Below the pieces are notes generated by a model that had not been told where the DNA came from, did not search any database, and saw only the letters and a program-made list of their open reading frames with translations. Both the position numbers and the translations under genes were made by a program. A stretch of 64,000 nucleotides of DNA from Deltaproteobacteria bacterium. GTDB taxonomy: Bacteria; Desulfobacterota; Desulfarculia; Adiutricales; Adiutricaceae. Each line of letters begins with the position of its first letter. The first letter of the stretch is position 1. Location of the stretch: assembly GCA_031265205.1 (NCBI GenBank), contig JAISCZ010000069.1, forward strand, positions 1 through 64,000, written 5' to 3'. This document shows, in pieces, positions 1 to 7,975 of this stretch.

Positions 1-427
<427 letters not shown>

Positions 428-529
428 TCTATTTTTCTTTAAATTGAAGGCGCTTTATTCAGGATTTGTTGCCCATATTCATTTTTCAGCGAATAACGCT
501 ATGATTCGGAGCTTCTGGCTCCAAAATTT

Positions 530-644
<115 letters not shown>

Positions 645-837
645 TTTTTTTTTGTTCTAGGCCCTCGCTTTTAGCTCGCCCCCCCTTGTTCCGCGATACG
701 CTCTTTGACCCGCGAGTTCTGGCTCTCCTTAAAGTTCTTTGTTCTAAGACCTTTGGTTCGCCGTTCCTTCCAACATTCTCGCGCCCATGGCCCCTACCGG
801 CTTCGGGCAAGTAGGCTCTCGCCTTAAGGAGTTTTTT

Positions 838-1143
838 ATGATCGGAGACGTTAAGCAAAATGGCGCTTTTCTCGAAATTTACGACGAGAAAGGGGCTTAT
901 GTGGCTGATTGCCAGGGTTTCGGAGACTTGAAGGGTTTCTCCCGCAACATGCTGGTGCGGGAGAACACCAGTTTCGTCGAGATCTACGACGCCGAAGGGT
1001 ACTTCGTCAGTATCCTGGAGGGCTTCGGTCAGGTCGTTAAAGTCAACGACGAGACCATCCTCCGCCAAGACGGCGCGATTCTCACCGAATACGACCGCCG
1101 CGGGAAACGCGTCCGCGACCTGGAGGGCGACTCGCTACCCTAA
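838..1143 (+). CDS. small internally repeated protein, unknown function
   Basis: A 101-residue acidic protein of unknown function. The ATG at 838 is chosen because AAGGAG lies just upstream (826-831); a longer in-frame ATG at 787 lacks a ribosome binding site. The protein consists of three consecutive repeats of about 30 residues, each with the pattern Gly/Thr-x-Phe-Leu-x-Ile-Tyr-Asp-x-x-Gly-x-x-Val followed by a Gly-Phe-Gly end: around residues 9-29 (LEIYDEKGAY), 42-62 (VEIYDAEGYF) and 75-94 (LTEYDRRGKR). There is no signal peptide or membrane segment. The pattern suggests a small beta-rich repeat fold. It stands alone downstream of the rRNA operon. I do not recognise the family. Confidence 0.7.
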   Translation: MIGDVKQNGAFLEIYDEKGAYVADCQGFGDLKGFSRNMLVRENTSFVEIYDAEGYFVSILEGFGQVVKVNDETILRQDGAILTEYDRRGKRVRDLEGDSLP

Positions 1144-1407
1144 CTCCCAGCCTTGGCTTTTTTACCGCCGCGCGCGTTTCCGGGGGGCGACGCGAGGCGG
1201 CTCGCGCTCTTTTTTCTTTCCCGCGAACTCGCGTTCGCGTGAGACCGCCGGCGACCGGCTCGGGAGCGGGACCCTTCCTCAGGCGAGAGGGGCGCCCGCT
1301 CCCGCGCGAGTCGGCGCGCACCGGTCGCGGCCCCGCCGCGACGCTTTCCTAGAGCCTTTAAAGCGAGGGCCTTCGGCTGGCCCTTCTCCCTCATAAGGAG
1401 TTACGTT

Positions 1408-1548
1408 ATGAAAAAAACCACTAAAGCGGACAACAAGAGAAACAACGCTTGGGCTATCAAAAGAGGGCGGAAGAACGCTTTGCGCCGAGAGAAGAAGCGT
1501 CAAGCGGCCCGCGCGAAACATGAAAAACAACTCGCGTCCGCCGCTTAA
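1408..1548 (+). CDS. 46-residue very basic small protein
   Basis: A short ORF with a well-placed AAGGAG (1395-1400) seven bases before ATG. The 46-residue product starts MKKTTKADNKRNNAWAIKRG and is rich in Lys and Arg (about 17 of 46) with an Ala/Glu/Gln tail, so it would be a strongly positive, probably helical peptide. No membrane segment. Composition suggests nucleic acid or ribosome binding, but that is only inference. It is isolated between GC-rich non-coding stretches. The good ribosome binding site and normal codon use argue for a real gene; comparative conservation is not testable here. Confidence 0.5.
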   Translation: MKKTTKADNKRNNAWAIKRGRKNALRREKKRQAARAKHEKQLASAA

Positions 1549-2216
1549 GGCCAAGTAATTTTCTCGCGCGGGGAGACTTAAGCGCGCGAGTCACGCGCGG
1601 GGCGCGTTTTTCCGCGCGCGCTGGCTCCCCCGCTTTCCTTAAAAGCGCGACGCTTTTTTAGAGACGCCCGCCTGGACGCGCCCTCGCCGCCGGAGCGCGC
1701 GCGTAGGATAGTCGCGTTCGGCGCCGGGACCCGAGGCGCGACCGTCCCAAAGCCGCCGCGGTCTTAGGAAGGCTTTGGGGTGGGTGGATGGCTTCCTTGG
1801 GAAGCCCGCGAGTTTTAACGTCCGCCCGCGCCCGCGCCTCCCACGTTTTTTGGGTCACGCCTTTTTCATGCCTTCGCTTACGAGCTTTCCCTCAAGGCGC
1901 TCTTAAATCTTGAGGCCGCCAGGGGTCCCGCCTTAAGCGGTCGCGAATTTTAGCGGCCATAAAATAACTTTGAGGCGCCAGGCGCGCGTCGCGCGGCGGC
2001 CAGTGACTTTTTCTCCCTTGACTTCAACTTAAGTTCGCGCGCTATTTTACGCGAGCCGTCGGAGCGGAGGAGACCGTCAAGCCTGTTCCCCCGGCCCGCG
2101 CCGGGGCGAGGCTCCCGCCAAAAATTTTATCCTTAAATCCGAGCGAAAAGACAAGGAAATTTTAATTGACAATAAAAACTGTCGCGCGGCCAGCGAGGCG
2201 CGCGCGGAGAGCGACA
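1549..2216. other. GC-rich non-coding stretch
   Basis: About 670 bases with many CGCG-type runs and no ORF with a ribosome binding site or recognisable protein. An imperfect inverted repeat CTCGCGC/GCGCGAG sits just after the preceding gene (about 1562-1589), without a T-run. A TTG at 2166 preceded by AAGGA (about 2153-2157) could be an alternative upstream start for the next gene. Nothing else seen. Confidence 0.5.
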
Positions 2217-2444
2217 ATGGCGAAAAATAAAAAATTCAACAACAAAATAGCTAAAATTAACGCGCGGATAGCCGCCGCGAAAACGGTCAAGGAAAAAGAG
2301 AAAAAGCGGCTGACCAAGGAAGCCGAGGATGGCGTCAAGCCCGTCGCTCGGCGTGGCCCTCCGAAGGACGCGCGCCTTTCCCCGTCCGCGCCGCGTAAAA
2401 AGAAAGCGCGCGGCGCCATGGGCGACCGCCGCCCGTCCGCTTGA
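2217..2444 (+). CDS. 75-residue basic Lys/Ala-rich small protein
   Basis: A 75-residue product beginning MAKNKKFNNKIAKINAR, with a Lys/Ala/Glu-rich helical N-terminal half and an Arg/Pro/Ser-rich tail (ending RRPSA). ATG at 2217 has GGAG nine bases upstream; a TTG at 2166 in the same frame would add 17 residues. The N-terminal half looks like an amphipathic basic helix of the kind seen in histone-like or ribosome-associated peptides, but no family is recognised. It precedes the convergent gltX. The GC-rich 3' part may be fortuitous read-through, so confidence is modest. Confidence 0.4.
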   Translation: MAKNKKFNNKIAKINARIAAAKTVKEKEKKRLTKEAEDGVKPVARRGPPKDARLSPSAPRKKKARGAMGDRRPSA

Positions 2445-2578
2445 TCCTTTGAGCCTTCGCGCTTTCGCGCCCTCGACCGCGGCCCCAAGGCGCGCCCCAC
2501 CGCTCGCGCGGTCGCGGCTGGCCTCGCTCGCGAGAGTTCCGCCGCGGGGCGCCTTTTTGAGGAGCGCGTCGCGGCGCG

Positions 2579-3988
2579 CTAAGTCGCGTCGCGGCTCTCC
2601 GGGCGCGCGAGGGCCTTGTCTATTCTGGCTATGGTTTTTTCCGGCCCCAAAGCCTCGATAACCTCAAAGAGCCCTGGGCTCTTGGTCTCCCCGGTGAGCG
2701 CCAGCCTTAAGGGTTGGGCGACGGCGTTTTTTTTGACGTTACGCTCGGAGGCGAGACGCGTGAGCAGCGCGTCAAATTCCGCGTTGTCGGCGGGCGTCCG
2801 CCCGAGGGGCTCCCGGAAGGCGCGGAGGATTTCTTTCCCCGCTGGGGTCAGGAGCTTATCCGCCTCCTGGGGGTTTAAGGGCGGATAGGGAAGGAAATAG
2901 AAGAGGGCTTTCTGGGCCATTTCCGCCAAGGTCTTCCCCCGCTCCCTCACGCTTAAGGCCGCCTTCTCCAAAAGGGAGGGATCGAGATTTTCCGCGCCCA
3001 ATTTTTCCAGGAAGGGCGCGAGGCTCGACGCGAGGCGCGGGAGCGGGATTTCTTTGGCGTAGTGGGAGTTGAGCCAGTCCAGCTTGTCGGTATTGAAGAC
3101 CGCGGCGGATACGCCCACGTCTTTAAGGTCAAAAAAGGAGATCAGCTCCTCGAGGCTAAAAATCTCCTGATCCCCGTGGGACCATCCCAAACGGGCCAGA
3201 TAATTGACCAGGGCCTCGGGGAGATAGCCCATTTCGCGGTAAGCCAAGACCGAAGTGGCCCCGTGCCTTTTGGAGAGCCTTTTTTTGTCGCCCCCTAAAA
3301 TCATGGGCACGTGCCCGAAGAGCGGGAGGGGCTCTTCCAGGGCCTCGTAGATCAGGATTTGGCGGGGGGTGTTGTTGACGTGGTCGTCGCCGCGGATGAC
3401 GTGGGTAATCCCCAGGGAAGCGTCGTCGACCACCACGGCCATGTTGTAGGTGGGAAGGCCGTCGGCCCGCGCGATGACCAGATCGTCCAGCTCGTCGTTC
3501 TGGAAGGAGATGGGCCCTTTGACCAGATCGGGCCAAGCGGTCTCCCCGCTCTGGGGGGACTTGAAGCGGATGACCGACCCGGGGGCCGGGCCTAGGCCCA
3601 AATCGCGGCAGCGCCCGTCGTAGCGCGGCTTATCCTTGTTGGCGAGGGCCCGCGCGCGGCTCTCGGCCAGGCGCTCGGGATCGCAGTGGCAGTGATAGGC
3701 GCGCCCTTGGCTCAATAGCCTTTCCACGTAGGCCCGATAGATTTCCGCCCTCTGGGTCTGATAGACGAGGGGCCCGTCCCACTCAAGGCCCAGCCACTTT
3801 AAAGAGGAGAGGATGTCCTCCGTGAACTCGGGCCGGGACCTTAGAGCGTCGGTGTCCTCGACGCGGAGGCTAAAGACGCCTCCGTGGCGGCGGGCCAGGA
3901 GATAATTGAAGAGGGCGGTGCGCGCGCCCCCGACGTGGAGATGGCCCGTGGGGCTGGGGGCGAAGCGGGTTTTAAGGGGCGTGGTCAT
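2579..3988 (-). CDS. gltX: glutamyl-tRNA synthetase
   Basis: Class I aminoacyl-tRNA synthetase that charges tRNA-Glu (and tRNA-Gln in organisms using the amidotransferase route) with glutamate in the cytoplasm. It has the HIGH-type motif in SPTGHLHVGGART near the N-terminus and the KMSKS-type motif as KRLSKRHG. The zinc-type cluster Cys-x-Cys ... Tyr-x3-Cys is present (YHCHCDP then RYDGRC). Length of 469 residues is normal. The ATG at 3988 (MTTPLKTRFAPSP) is chosen because the family begins there; an in-frame extension to 4018 adds ten unrelated residues. It is transcribed divergently from tpiA. Confidence 0.97.
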   Translation of the reverse strand: MTTPLKTRFAPSPTGHLHVGGARTALFNYLLARRHGGVFSLRVEDTDALRSRPEFTEDILSSLKWLGLEWDGPLVYQTQRAEIYRAYVERLLSQGRAYHCHCDPERLAESRARALANKDKPRYDGRCRDLGLGPAPGSVIRFKSPQSGETAWPDLVKGPISFQNDELDDLVIARADGLPTYNMAVVVDDASLGITHVIRGDDHVNNTPRQILIYEALEEPLPLFGHVPMILGGDKKRLSKRHGATSVLAYREMGYLPEALVNYLARLGWSHGDQEIFSLEELISFFDLKDVGVSAAVFNTDKLDWLNSHYAKEIPLPRLASSLAPFLEKLGAENLDPSLLEKAALSVRERGKTLAEMAQKALFYFLPYPPLNPQEADKLLTPAGKEILRAFREPLGRTPADNAEFDALLTRLASERNVKKNAVAQPLRLALTGETKSPGLFEVIEALGPEKTIARIDKALARPESRDAT

Positions 3989-4371
3989 AACTTTGGGGCT
4001 GGGGTTGGCGCGCGCCAAAAGAGCGTCGGCGAGCGCGCGGAAAACGGGCGGCGGCCAAGGGGGCGACTCGCGCGCGGGGCGGGAATCCGGCGTGGGTATC
4101 TTTTGTAACAGGTCCCCGGGAGAAAAGGCAAGGCTTGTTTTCTCGCGGCTTCTTCTGTTAATATTGTTAGATCGAAGCGCTCCAGATGGGTTGCTTTTTC
4201 AGGCCGGTTTTGGCGGTTTCGCGGCGGGGGCCAAAGCTTGGGGGCGGAATATTTTTTTTAGCCTCGCGGGGGCCCGCGCCCGCCTCTCGCGGGAACGACC
4301 GCGCCGCCCCCCCGCCCCGGGGGTTTTTAGGTTAAGTTTTAATTTTTTCTTCTTTGAGGGAGGATTTTCTT
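3989..4371. other. divergent intergenic region gltX / tpiA
   Basis: About 380 bases separating divergent gltX and tpiA, so promoters for both genes should lie here. The section 4133-4170 is the most AT-rich and holds TTGTTTT and TTAATATTG elements that could be a weak promoter towards tpiA. A poly-T/A stretch precedes the tpiA ribosome binding site GGGAGGA (about 4359-4365). No gene is evident; the overlapping long plus-strand frames are shadows of gltX. Confidence 0.4.
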
Positions 4372-5124
4372 ATGACCCGTATTCCTTTTATCGCGGGCAA
4401 CTGGAAGATGTTCAAGACCGGCCCCGAAGCGATTGAGTTTATTAACGCCTTAAAACCCCTCGTCAAAGACGCCCGGGGCCGCGAAGTGGCCCTGGGGGCG
4501 CCCGCCACGGCCCTTCAGGCGGCGGCGGAAGCCGCGCGGGGAAGCTCCATTCTGATCGGCGCCCAGAATATTTACTTTGAGAAAGAAGGGGCCTATACCG
4601 GGGAGATTTCCGGGGCCATGGTCCAAGCGACCGGGGCGAGCTTCGTCATTCTGGGGCACAGCGAGCGGCGCCAGTTCTTTGGGGACACCAACGAATGGGT
4701 CGCGCGGAAGCTGGCGGCGGCCCTGGACGCTAAGCTCATTCCCGTGGTCTGTCTGGGGGAGAGCCTCGCCGAAAGGGAAAAAGGGGACGCCTTCAAGGTT
4801 TTAAGCGCCCAACTCCAAGGCTCTTTGGCTTCCCTGACTCCCGCGCGGGCGGGGACCCTGATTCTGGCCTACGAGCCCGTATGGGCCATTGGCACGGGCA
4901 AGACGGCCACCAAAGAGCAGGCCCAGGAAGTCCACGTCTTTCTGCGCGCGGAGACGGCCAAACTGCTGGGCGAGGATATCGCCCAAAAGACGCGGATCCT
5001 CTACGGAGGCTCGGTTAAGCCCGACAACGCCGCGGCCCTTTTAAACGAGCCGGATATCGACGGGGCCCTGGTGGGCGGCGCGGCCTTAAAGCCGGACTCC
5101 TTCGCCCAGATTGTCAATTTCTAG
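4372..5124 (+). CDS. tpiA: triosephosphate isomerase
   Basis: Interconverts dihydroxyacetone phosphate and glyceraldehyde 3-phosphate in glycolysis and gluconeogenesis. The 250-residue protein carries the GNWKM lysine motif (catalytic Lys), the catalytic His in GHSERR, the catalytic Glu in the YEPVWAIGTG signature and the phosphate-binding YGGSV and VGGAAL loops. The ATG at 4372 follows a good GGGAGGA site; an upstream ATG at 4354 in frame lies before that site. The gene is followed by secG, a common pairing (tpiA-secG) in many bacteria. Confidence 0.98.
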   Translation: MTRIPFIAGNWKMFKTGPEAIEFINALKPLVKDARGREVALGAPATALQAAAEAARGSSILIGAQNIYFEKEGAYTGEISGAMVQATGASFVILGHSERRQFFGDTNEWVARKLAAALDAKLIPVVCLGESLAEREKGDAFKVLSAQLQGSLASLTPARAGTLILAYEPVWAIGTGKTATKEQAQEVHVFLRAETAKLLGEDIAQKTRILYGGSVKPDNAAALLNEPDIDGALVGGAALKPDSFAQIVNF

Positions 5125-5218
5125 GGGGGCGACCGCGGCCTTTCCCGGCCCGCCGCGCGCCTTTTTTCCTTCCCCCGAGGGGGGTGGAGATTAATTTTTA
5201 ACGCGAGTTTTTTCCTCT

Positions 5219-5782
5219 ATGTATAGCGCCATTACTACCGTTCACGTGACCGTCGCGGTAATTCTCATGATCAGCGTGCTGCTTCAGTCCGGCAAAGGCG
5301 GCGGGATGGGGGCGGCCTTCGGCGGCTCGTCCGGCTCGCTCTTCGGCTCGCGCGGCCCGGCCACCCTGATTAGCCGCGTGACCTGCGTGGCGGCCGTTAT
5401 TTTTATGGTGACTTCCCTGTCCTTGGCCCTGATGGTGCGCGGCGCCAATACCCGGAACTCCCTTATTCCCCTGGACGCCGAGATCCCGCCGCCGGCGCCC
5501 TTAAGCGTCAGCGAGCCCCTGGCGCCCGCCGCGCCTCCCGTGAGCCCTTCCTTGGCCGGGCCCGTCGCGGCGGAACCCGCGCCCTCCGCCGCGCCCGCTT
5601 CAAGCGACCCCGCGGCCTTAACGGACCCGAGCCCAGCGGACGTGGAAACGGCTGGCGACGCGAGCGAAGGAGCGGTCCCCGCGAGCGGGGAAACGGACGA
5701 CGAGGCCGCCTCGGCGCCGAGCGCTGTCGCGCCAGAGAGCGGCGACTCGCCTGACGAGGCTTCCCCGGAGAGCGCCTCCTAA
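5219..5782 (+). CDS. secG: protein-export membrane protein SecG with long acidic tail
   Basis: SecG subunit of the SecYEG translocon. The first 80 residues have the family layout: membrane helix 1 (VTVAVILMISVLLQ), the cytosolic GKGGGMGAAFGG loop, then helix 2 (VTCVAAVIFMVTSLSLALM). SecG is normally 75-110 residues; here about 110 extra residues rich in Ala, Pro, Ser, Glu and Asp follow, without hydrophobic segments, probably disordered. ATG at 5219 is the family start. It follows tpiA by 94 bases and ends before a hairpin with a T-run. Confidence 0.93.
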   Translation: MYSAITTVHVTVAVILMISVLLQSGKGGGMGAAFGGSSGSLFGSRGPATLISRVTCVAAVIFMVTSLSLALMVRGANTRNSLIPLDAEIPPPAPLSVSEPLAPAAPPVSPSLAGPVAAEPAPSAAPASSDPAALTDPSPADVETAGDASEGAVPASGETDDEAASAPSAVAPESGDSPDEASPESAS

Positions 5783-5852
5783 GGCGCGGAAGGCCTGGAG
5801 GCGGGAACTTTTTTAACGGCGTCCAATTCTTTTTTGTCTTCGCCAAGCGCGG

Positions 5853-5871
5853 GGCCCCGAGGGGCCTTTTT
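5853..5871 (+). terminator. intrinsic terminator after secG
   Basis: A GC-rich hairpin with stem GGCCC/GGGCC and loop CGAG (5853-5866) followed by TTTTT (5867-5871), 70 bases after the secG stop and before the promoter of the next operon. Stem is short, so termination could be partial. Confidence 0.5.
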
Positions 5872-5930
5872 CCCCGCCCGCCCAAGGGGAAAGAGGCTTT
5901 TCCCCTCCTTAAGCCGAGGGGCGATTTTCC

Positions 5931-5957
5931 TTGACAAAGGCGGCTCTTTCCCATAAT
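5931..5957 (+). promoter_or_regulatory. sigma-70-type promoter of the yceD-rpmF-fab operon
   Basis: Perfect -35 TTGACA (5931-5936) and near-perfect -10 CATAAT (5952-5957) with a 15-base spacer, slightly shorter than optimal. It lies about 60 bases before the GTG start of the DUF177 gene and after a terminator, so it fits as the operon promoter. Confidence 0.6.
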
Positions 5958-6019
5958 CTTCTTTATCTTTAAGACCCTAAAAGGGGAGACTATCCTCTTT
6001 AAAATAAGGTTTAGAGCCA

Positions 6020-6547
6020 GTGGAAGCGGTAAAGGACAATTTAATATTTTCTTTGGACGCCTTTCCCGAGTCGGGGCTCTCCCTTGATTTCGTTTTGGCG
6101 CCCTCTATACTCTCGCCCTTTCTCCAACCCGATCCCGATCTGGGGATCAACGCCGAAATTCCGGATTTAGTCACTTCCATGCGCGGCCATTTAGATTTGC
6201 GACTCACGGGCAAACGCCTCTGGGTGCAGGGAACTTTCGCGGTGAAAACCCAAATGACCTGCGCGCGCTGTCTGACGGCCTTTATCGGGAAAGTGGCGGA
6301 CAATATCGACGAAGTGGTGGAGTTGGGGGCCCCCTCTGGCCTCGGGGCCGCCGAGGAGCCCGAAACCTTCATTCCGACGAAGGACGGCTTTTTTGATTTA
6401 ACCCCCCTCATGGGGGAACTTTTTTGGCTTTCCTGGCCCATTCGGGCCCTCTGCCGGCCCGAATGCGCGGGCCTGTGCCCCCATTGCGGGGCGAATCTGA
6501 ACGAAGGCGCCTGCGAGTGCCAAAAAGCCACGATTACCCGGCATTAA
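6020..6547 (+). CDS. yceD: DUF177 (YceD/23S rRNA accumulation) family protein
   Basis: A 175-residue YceD/DUF177 protein, a family linked to 23S rRNA accumulation and encoded next to rpmF in most bacteria. The core DUF177 pattern is visible: the TCARCL motif (Cys-x2-Cys-Leu, around residue 80) and the C-terminal Cys cluster CRPEC-AGLCPHCGANLNEG-ACEC, which probably binds a metal. GTG at 6020 is the start; no stronger alternative exists. It lies 60 bases before rpmF in the expected order. Confidence 0.88.
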   Translation: MEAVKDNLIFSLDAFPESGLSLDFVLAPSILSPFLQPDPDLGINAEIPDLVTSMRGHLDLRLTGKRLWVQGTFAVKTQMTCARCLTAFIGKVADNIDEVVELGAPSGLGAAEEPETFIPTKDGFFDLTPLMGELFWLSWPIRALCRPECAGLCPHCGANLNEGACECQKATITRH

Positions 6548-6607
6548 CCACGCCTCCCTTTTTTAGGGGGAAAAATCGCGGCTTTTCTTTTTTGAGGTAA
6601 TTTACTT

Positions 6608-6838
6608 ATGGCTGTTCCCAAGAGACGAAATTCCAAAGCGCGCGGGAGACTCAGGCGCACCCATTACGTCCCCATCGTTCCGTCTCTCCGTAAATGCCGC
6701 GAGTGCGGCGCGCCCCATCTGTCCCACGCGATCTGTCCCGTGTGCGGCAAATATAAGTCGCGCATGGTTATCGACTACGCCAAGGCTCTCCGCGACAAAG
6801 CCGAAAAAGAAAAAGAAAAGAAGGGCGGCGGCGCCTAA
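6608..6838 (+). CDS. rpmF: 50S ribosomal protein L32
   Basis: Ribosomal protein L32 of the large subunit. The N-terminal MAVPKRRNSKAR and the zinc-ribbon cysteines (CRECG and CPVCG) are diagnostic, so this is the zinc-binding form. Core length is typical; a Lys/Glu-rich tail (KAEKEKEKKGGGA) extends it to 76 residues. It starts at ATG 6608 downstream of TGAGG and heads the fatty acid genes, as in the rpmF-plsX-fab clusters of many bacteria, but plsX, fabH and fabD are not here. Confidence 0.97.
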   Translation: MAVPKRRNSKARGRLRRTHYVPIVPSLRKCRECGAPHLSHAICPVCGKYKSRMVIDYAKALRDKAEKEKEKKGGGA

Positions 6839-6873
6839 GCGCCCTGGGGGCGGGGCCGCGAGGTGCTTCTTTT

Positions 6874-7617
6874 ATGGTGGCGGAAAAAGTTATTTTAGTG
6901 ACCGGCGGGACCCGCGGCATAGGGAGGGCGATAGCCCTGGCCATGGCCAGCGAGGGTCGGGCGGTGCTGATAACCCATCAGAACCCGGCTTCCCCGGTGG
7001 CCGCGGAGACGGTGGATCTTTTGCGCGCCAAAGGGGCCGAGGCCGAGGCCCTGCTCTGGCCCGTGGAGGACGGCGCCCTCGCGACCGCGAAAACGGCGGA
7101 AATCGTCAAAAAATACGGCCGTTTGGACGTTTTGGTCAATAACGCGGGCGTGACCCGCGACAATATCTCCCTCCGGCTCTCGGACGAGGACTTCGACCGG
7201 GTCCTCCGCGTCAATCTCTTCGGCGCCTTCGCCATGGCGCGCGCGGCGGCCAAGCCGATGCTGAAAGCCAGGGCGGGGAGAATAATCAACATGACCTCGG
7301 TCGTGGCCTTTACCGGCAACCCGGGACAGGCCAACTACGCCGCCAGCAAGGGGGCTATCGTCTCGCTGACCAAAACGTTGGCCCTGGAATACGCCTCCCG
7401 GGGGATAACGGTGAACGCCGTGGCCCCGGGCTTTGTCAACACCGATCTCACCGCCAGCCTGCCGGAAGCCGCCGTGGAAGCCTTTCGCGGCCGAATCCCC
7501 CTGGGCCGTCTGGGGGAGCCGGGCGACGTCGCGGCGGCGGTGGCTTTTCTGGCCTCGGACGAGGCCGCCTATATCACCGGCCAGACCATCCACGTCAACG
7601 GCGGTTTATATATGTGA
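6874..7617 (+). CDS. fabG: 3-oxoacyl-ACP reductase
   Basis: NADPH-dependent reductase of the type II fatty acid cycle, a short-chain dehydrogenase/reductase of 247 residues. It has the cofactor motif TGGTRGIG, the NNAG motif (NNAGVT), the catalytic Ser in NMTSV and the Tyr-x3-Lys pair in YAASK, and the FabG-typical ending GQTIHVNGGLYM. The gene sits between rpmF and acpP; the 100-base gap before acpP holds its ribosome binding site. Confidence 0.96.
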   Translation: MVAEKVILVTGGTRGIGRAIALAMASEGRAVLITHQNPASPVAAETVDLLRAKGAEAEALLWPVEDGALATAKTAEIVKKYGRLDVLVNNAGVTRDNISLRLSDEDFDRVLRVNLFGAFAMARAAAKPMLKARAGRIINMTSVVAFTGNPGQANYAASKGAIVSLTKTLALEYASRGITVNAVAPGFVNTDLTASLPEAAVEAFRGRIPLGRLGEPGDVAAAVAFLASDEAAYITGQTIHVNGGLYM

Positions 7618-7717
7618 GCCCCCACGGGGGCTTGGCGCGCCTCTTCCCGTCCCGGCTTTTTTCCGGGGCGGGCCCTGACGGGGCCACGCGCCGCATTCTA
7701 TTAAGGGAGTTTTTTTT

Positions 7718-7957
7718 ATGTCTGACGAAATCTTGGAACGCGTTAAAAAAGTCGTCGCCGAGCAGTTGTCCGTGGAGGCGAGCGATATCCTTTCGGAAAG
7801 TTCTTTCCAGGACGACCTGGGCGCGGATTCCTTGGACCTCGTGGAGCTCATGATGGCCATGGAGGAGGAATTCGAGATTAAAATCGATGACCAGGCTTCC
7901 CCCACCATGAAGACCGTCGGCGACGCCGTGAGGTTTATTGAGCAGAAAAACGGCTAA
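7718..7957 (+). CDS. acpP: acyl carrier protein
   Basis: Small acidic carrier of acyl chains for fatty acid synthesis. The 79-residue protein has the four-helix ACP pattern and the DSL motif ([12 protein letters not shown]) whose serine receives 4'-phosphopantetheine. AAGGGAG precedes ATG at 7718. It lies between fabG and fabF with only 18 bases before fabF. Confidence 0.98.
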   Translation: MSDEILERVKKVVAEQLSVEASDILSESSFQDDLGADSLDLVELMMAMEEEFEIKIDDQASPTMKTVGDAVRFIEQKNG

Positions 7958-7975
7958 TCTTCGAGGTTTTTTTCC

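Noticed and set aside
645-837. Search for tRNA genes after the rRNA genes
   Set aside because: No cloverleaf or TTCGA-type T-loop was found here or in the other gaps.
2162-2500. Minus-strand 112-codon frame opposite the small basic gene
   Set aside because: No ribosome binding site and low-complexity product; a composition shadow.
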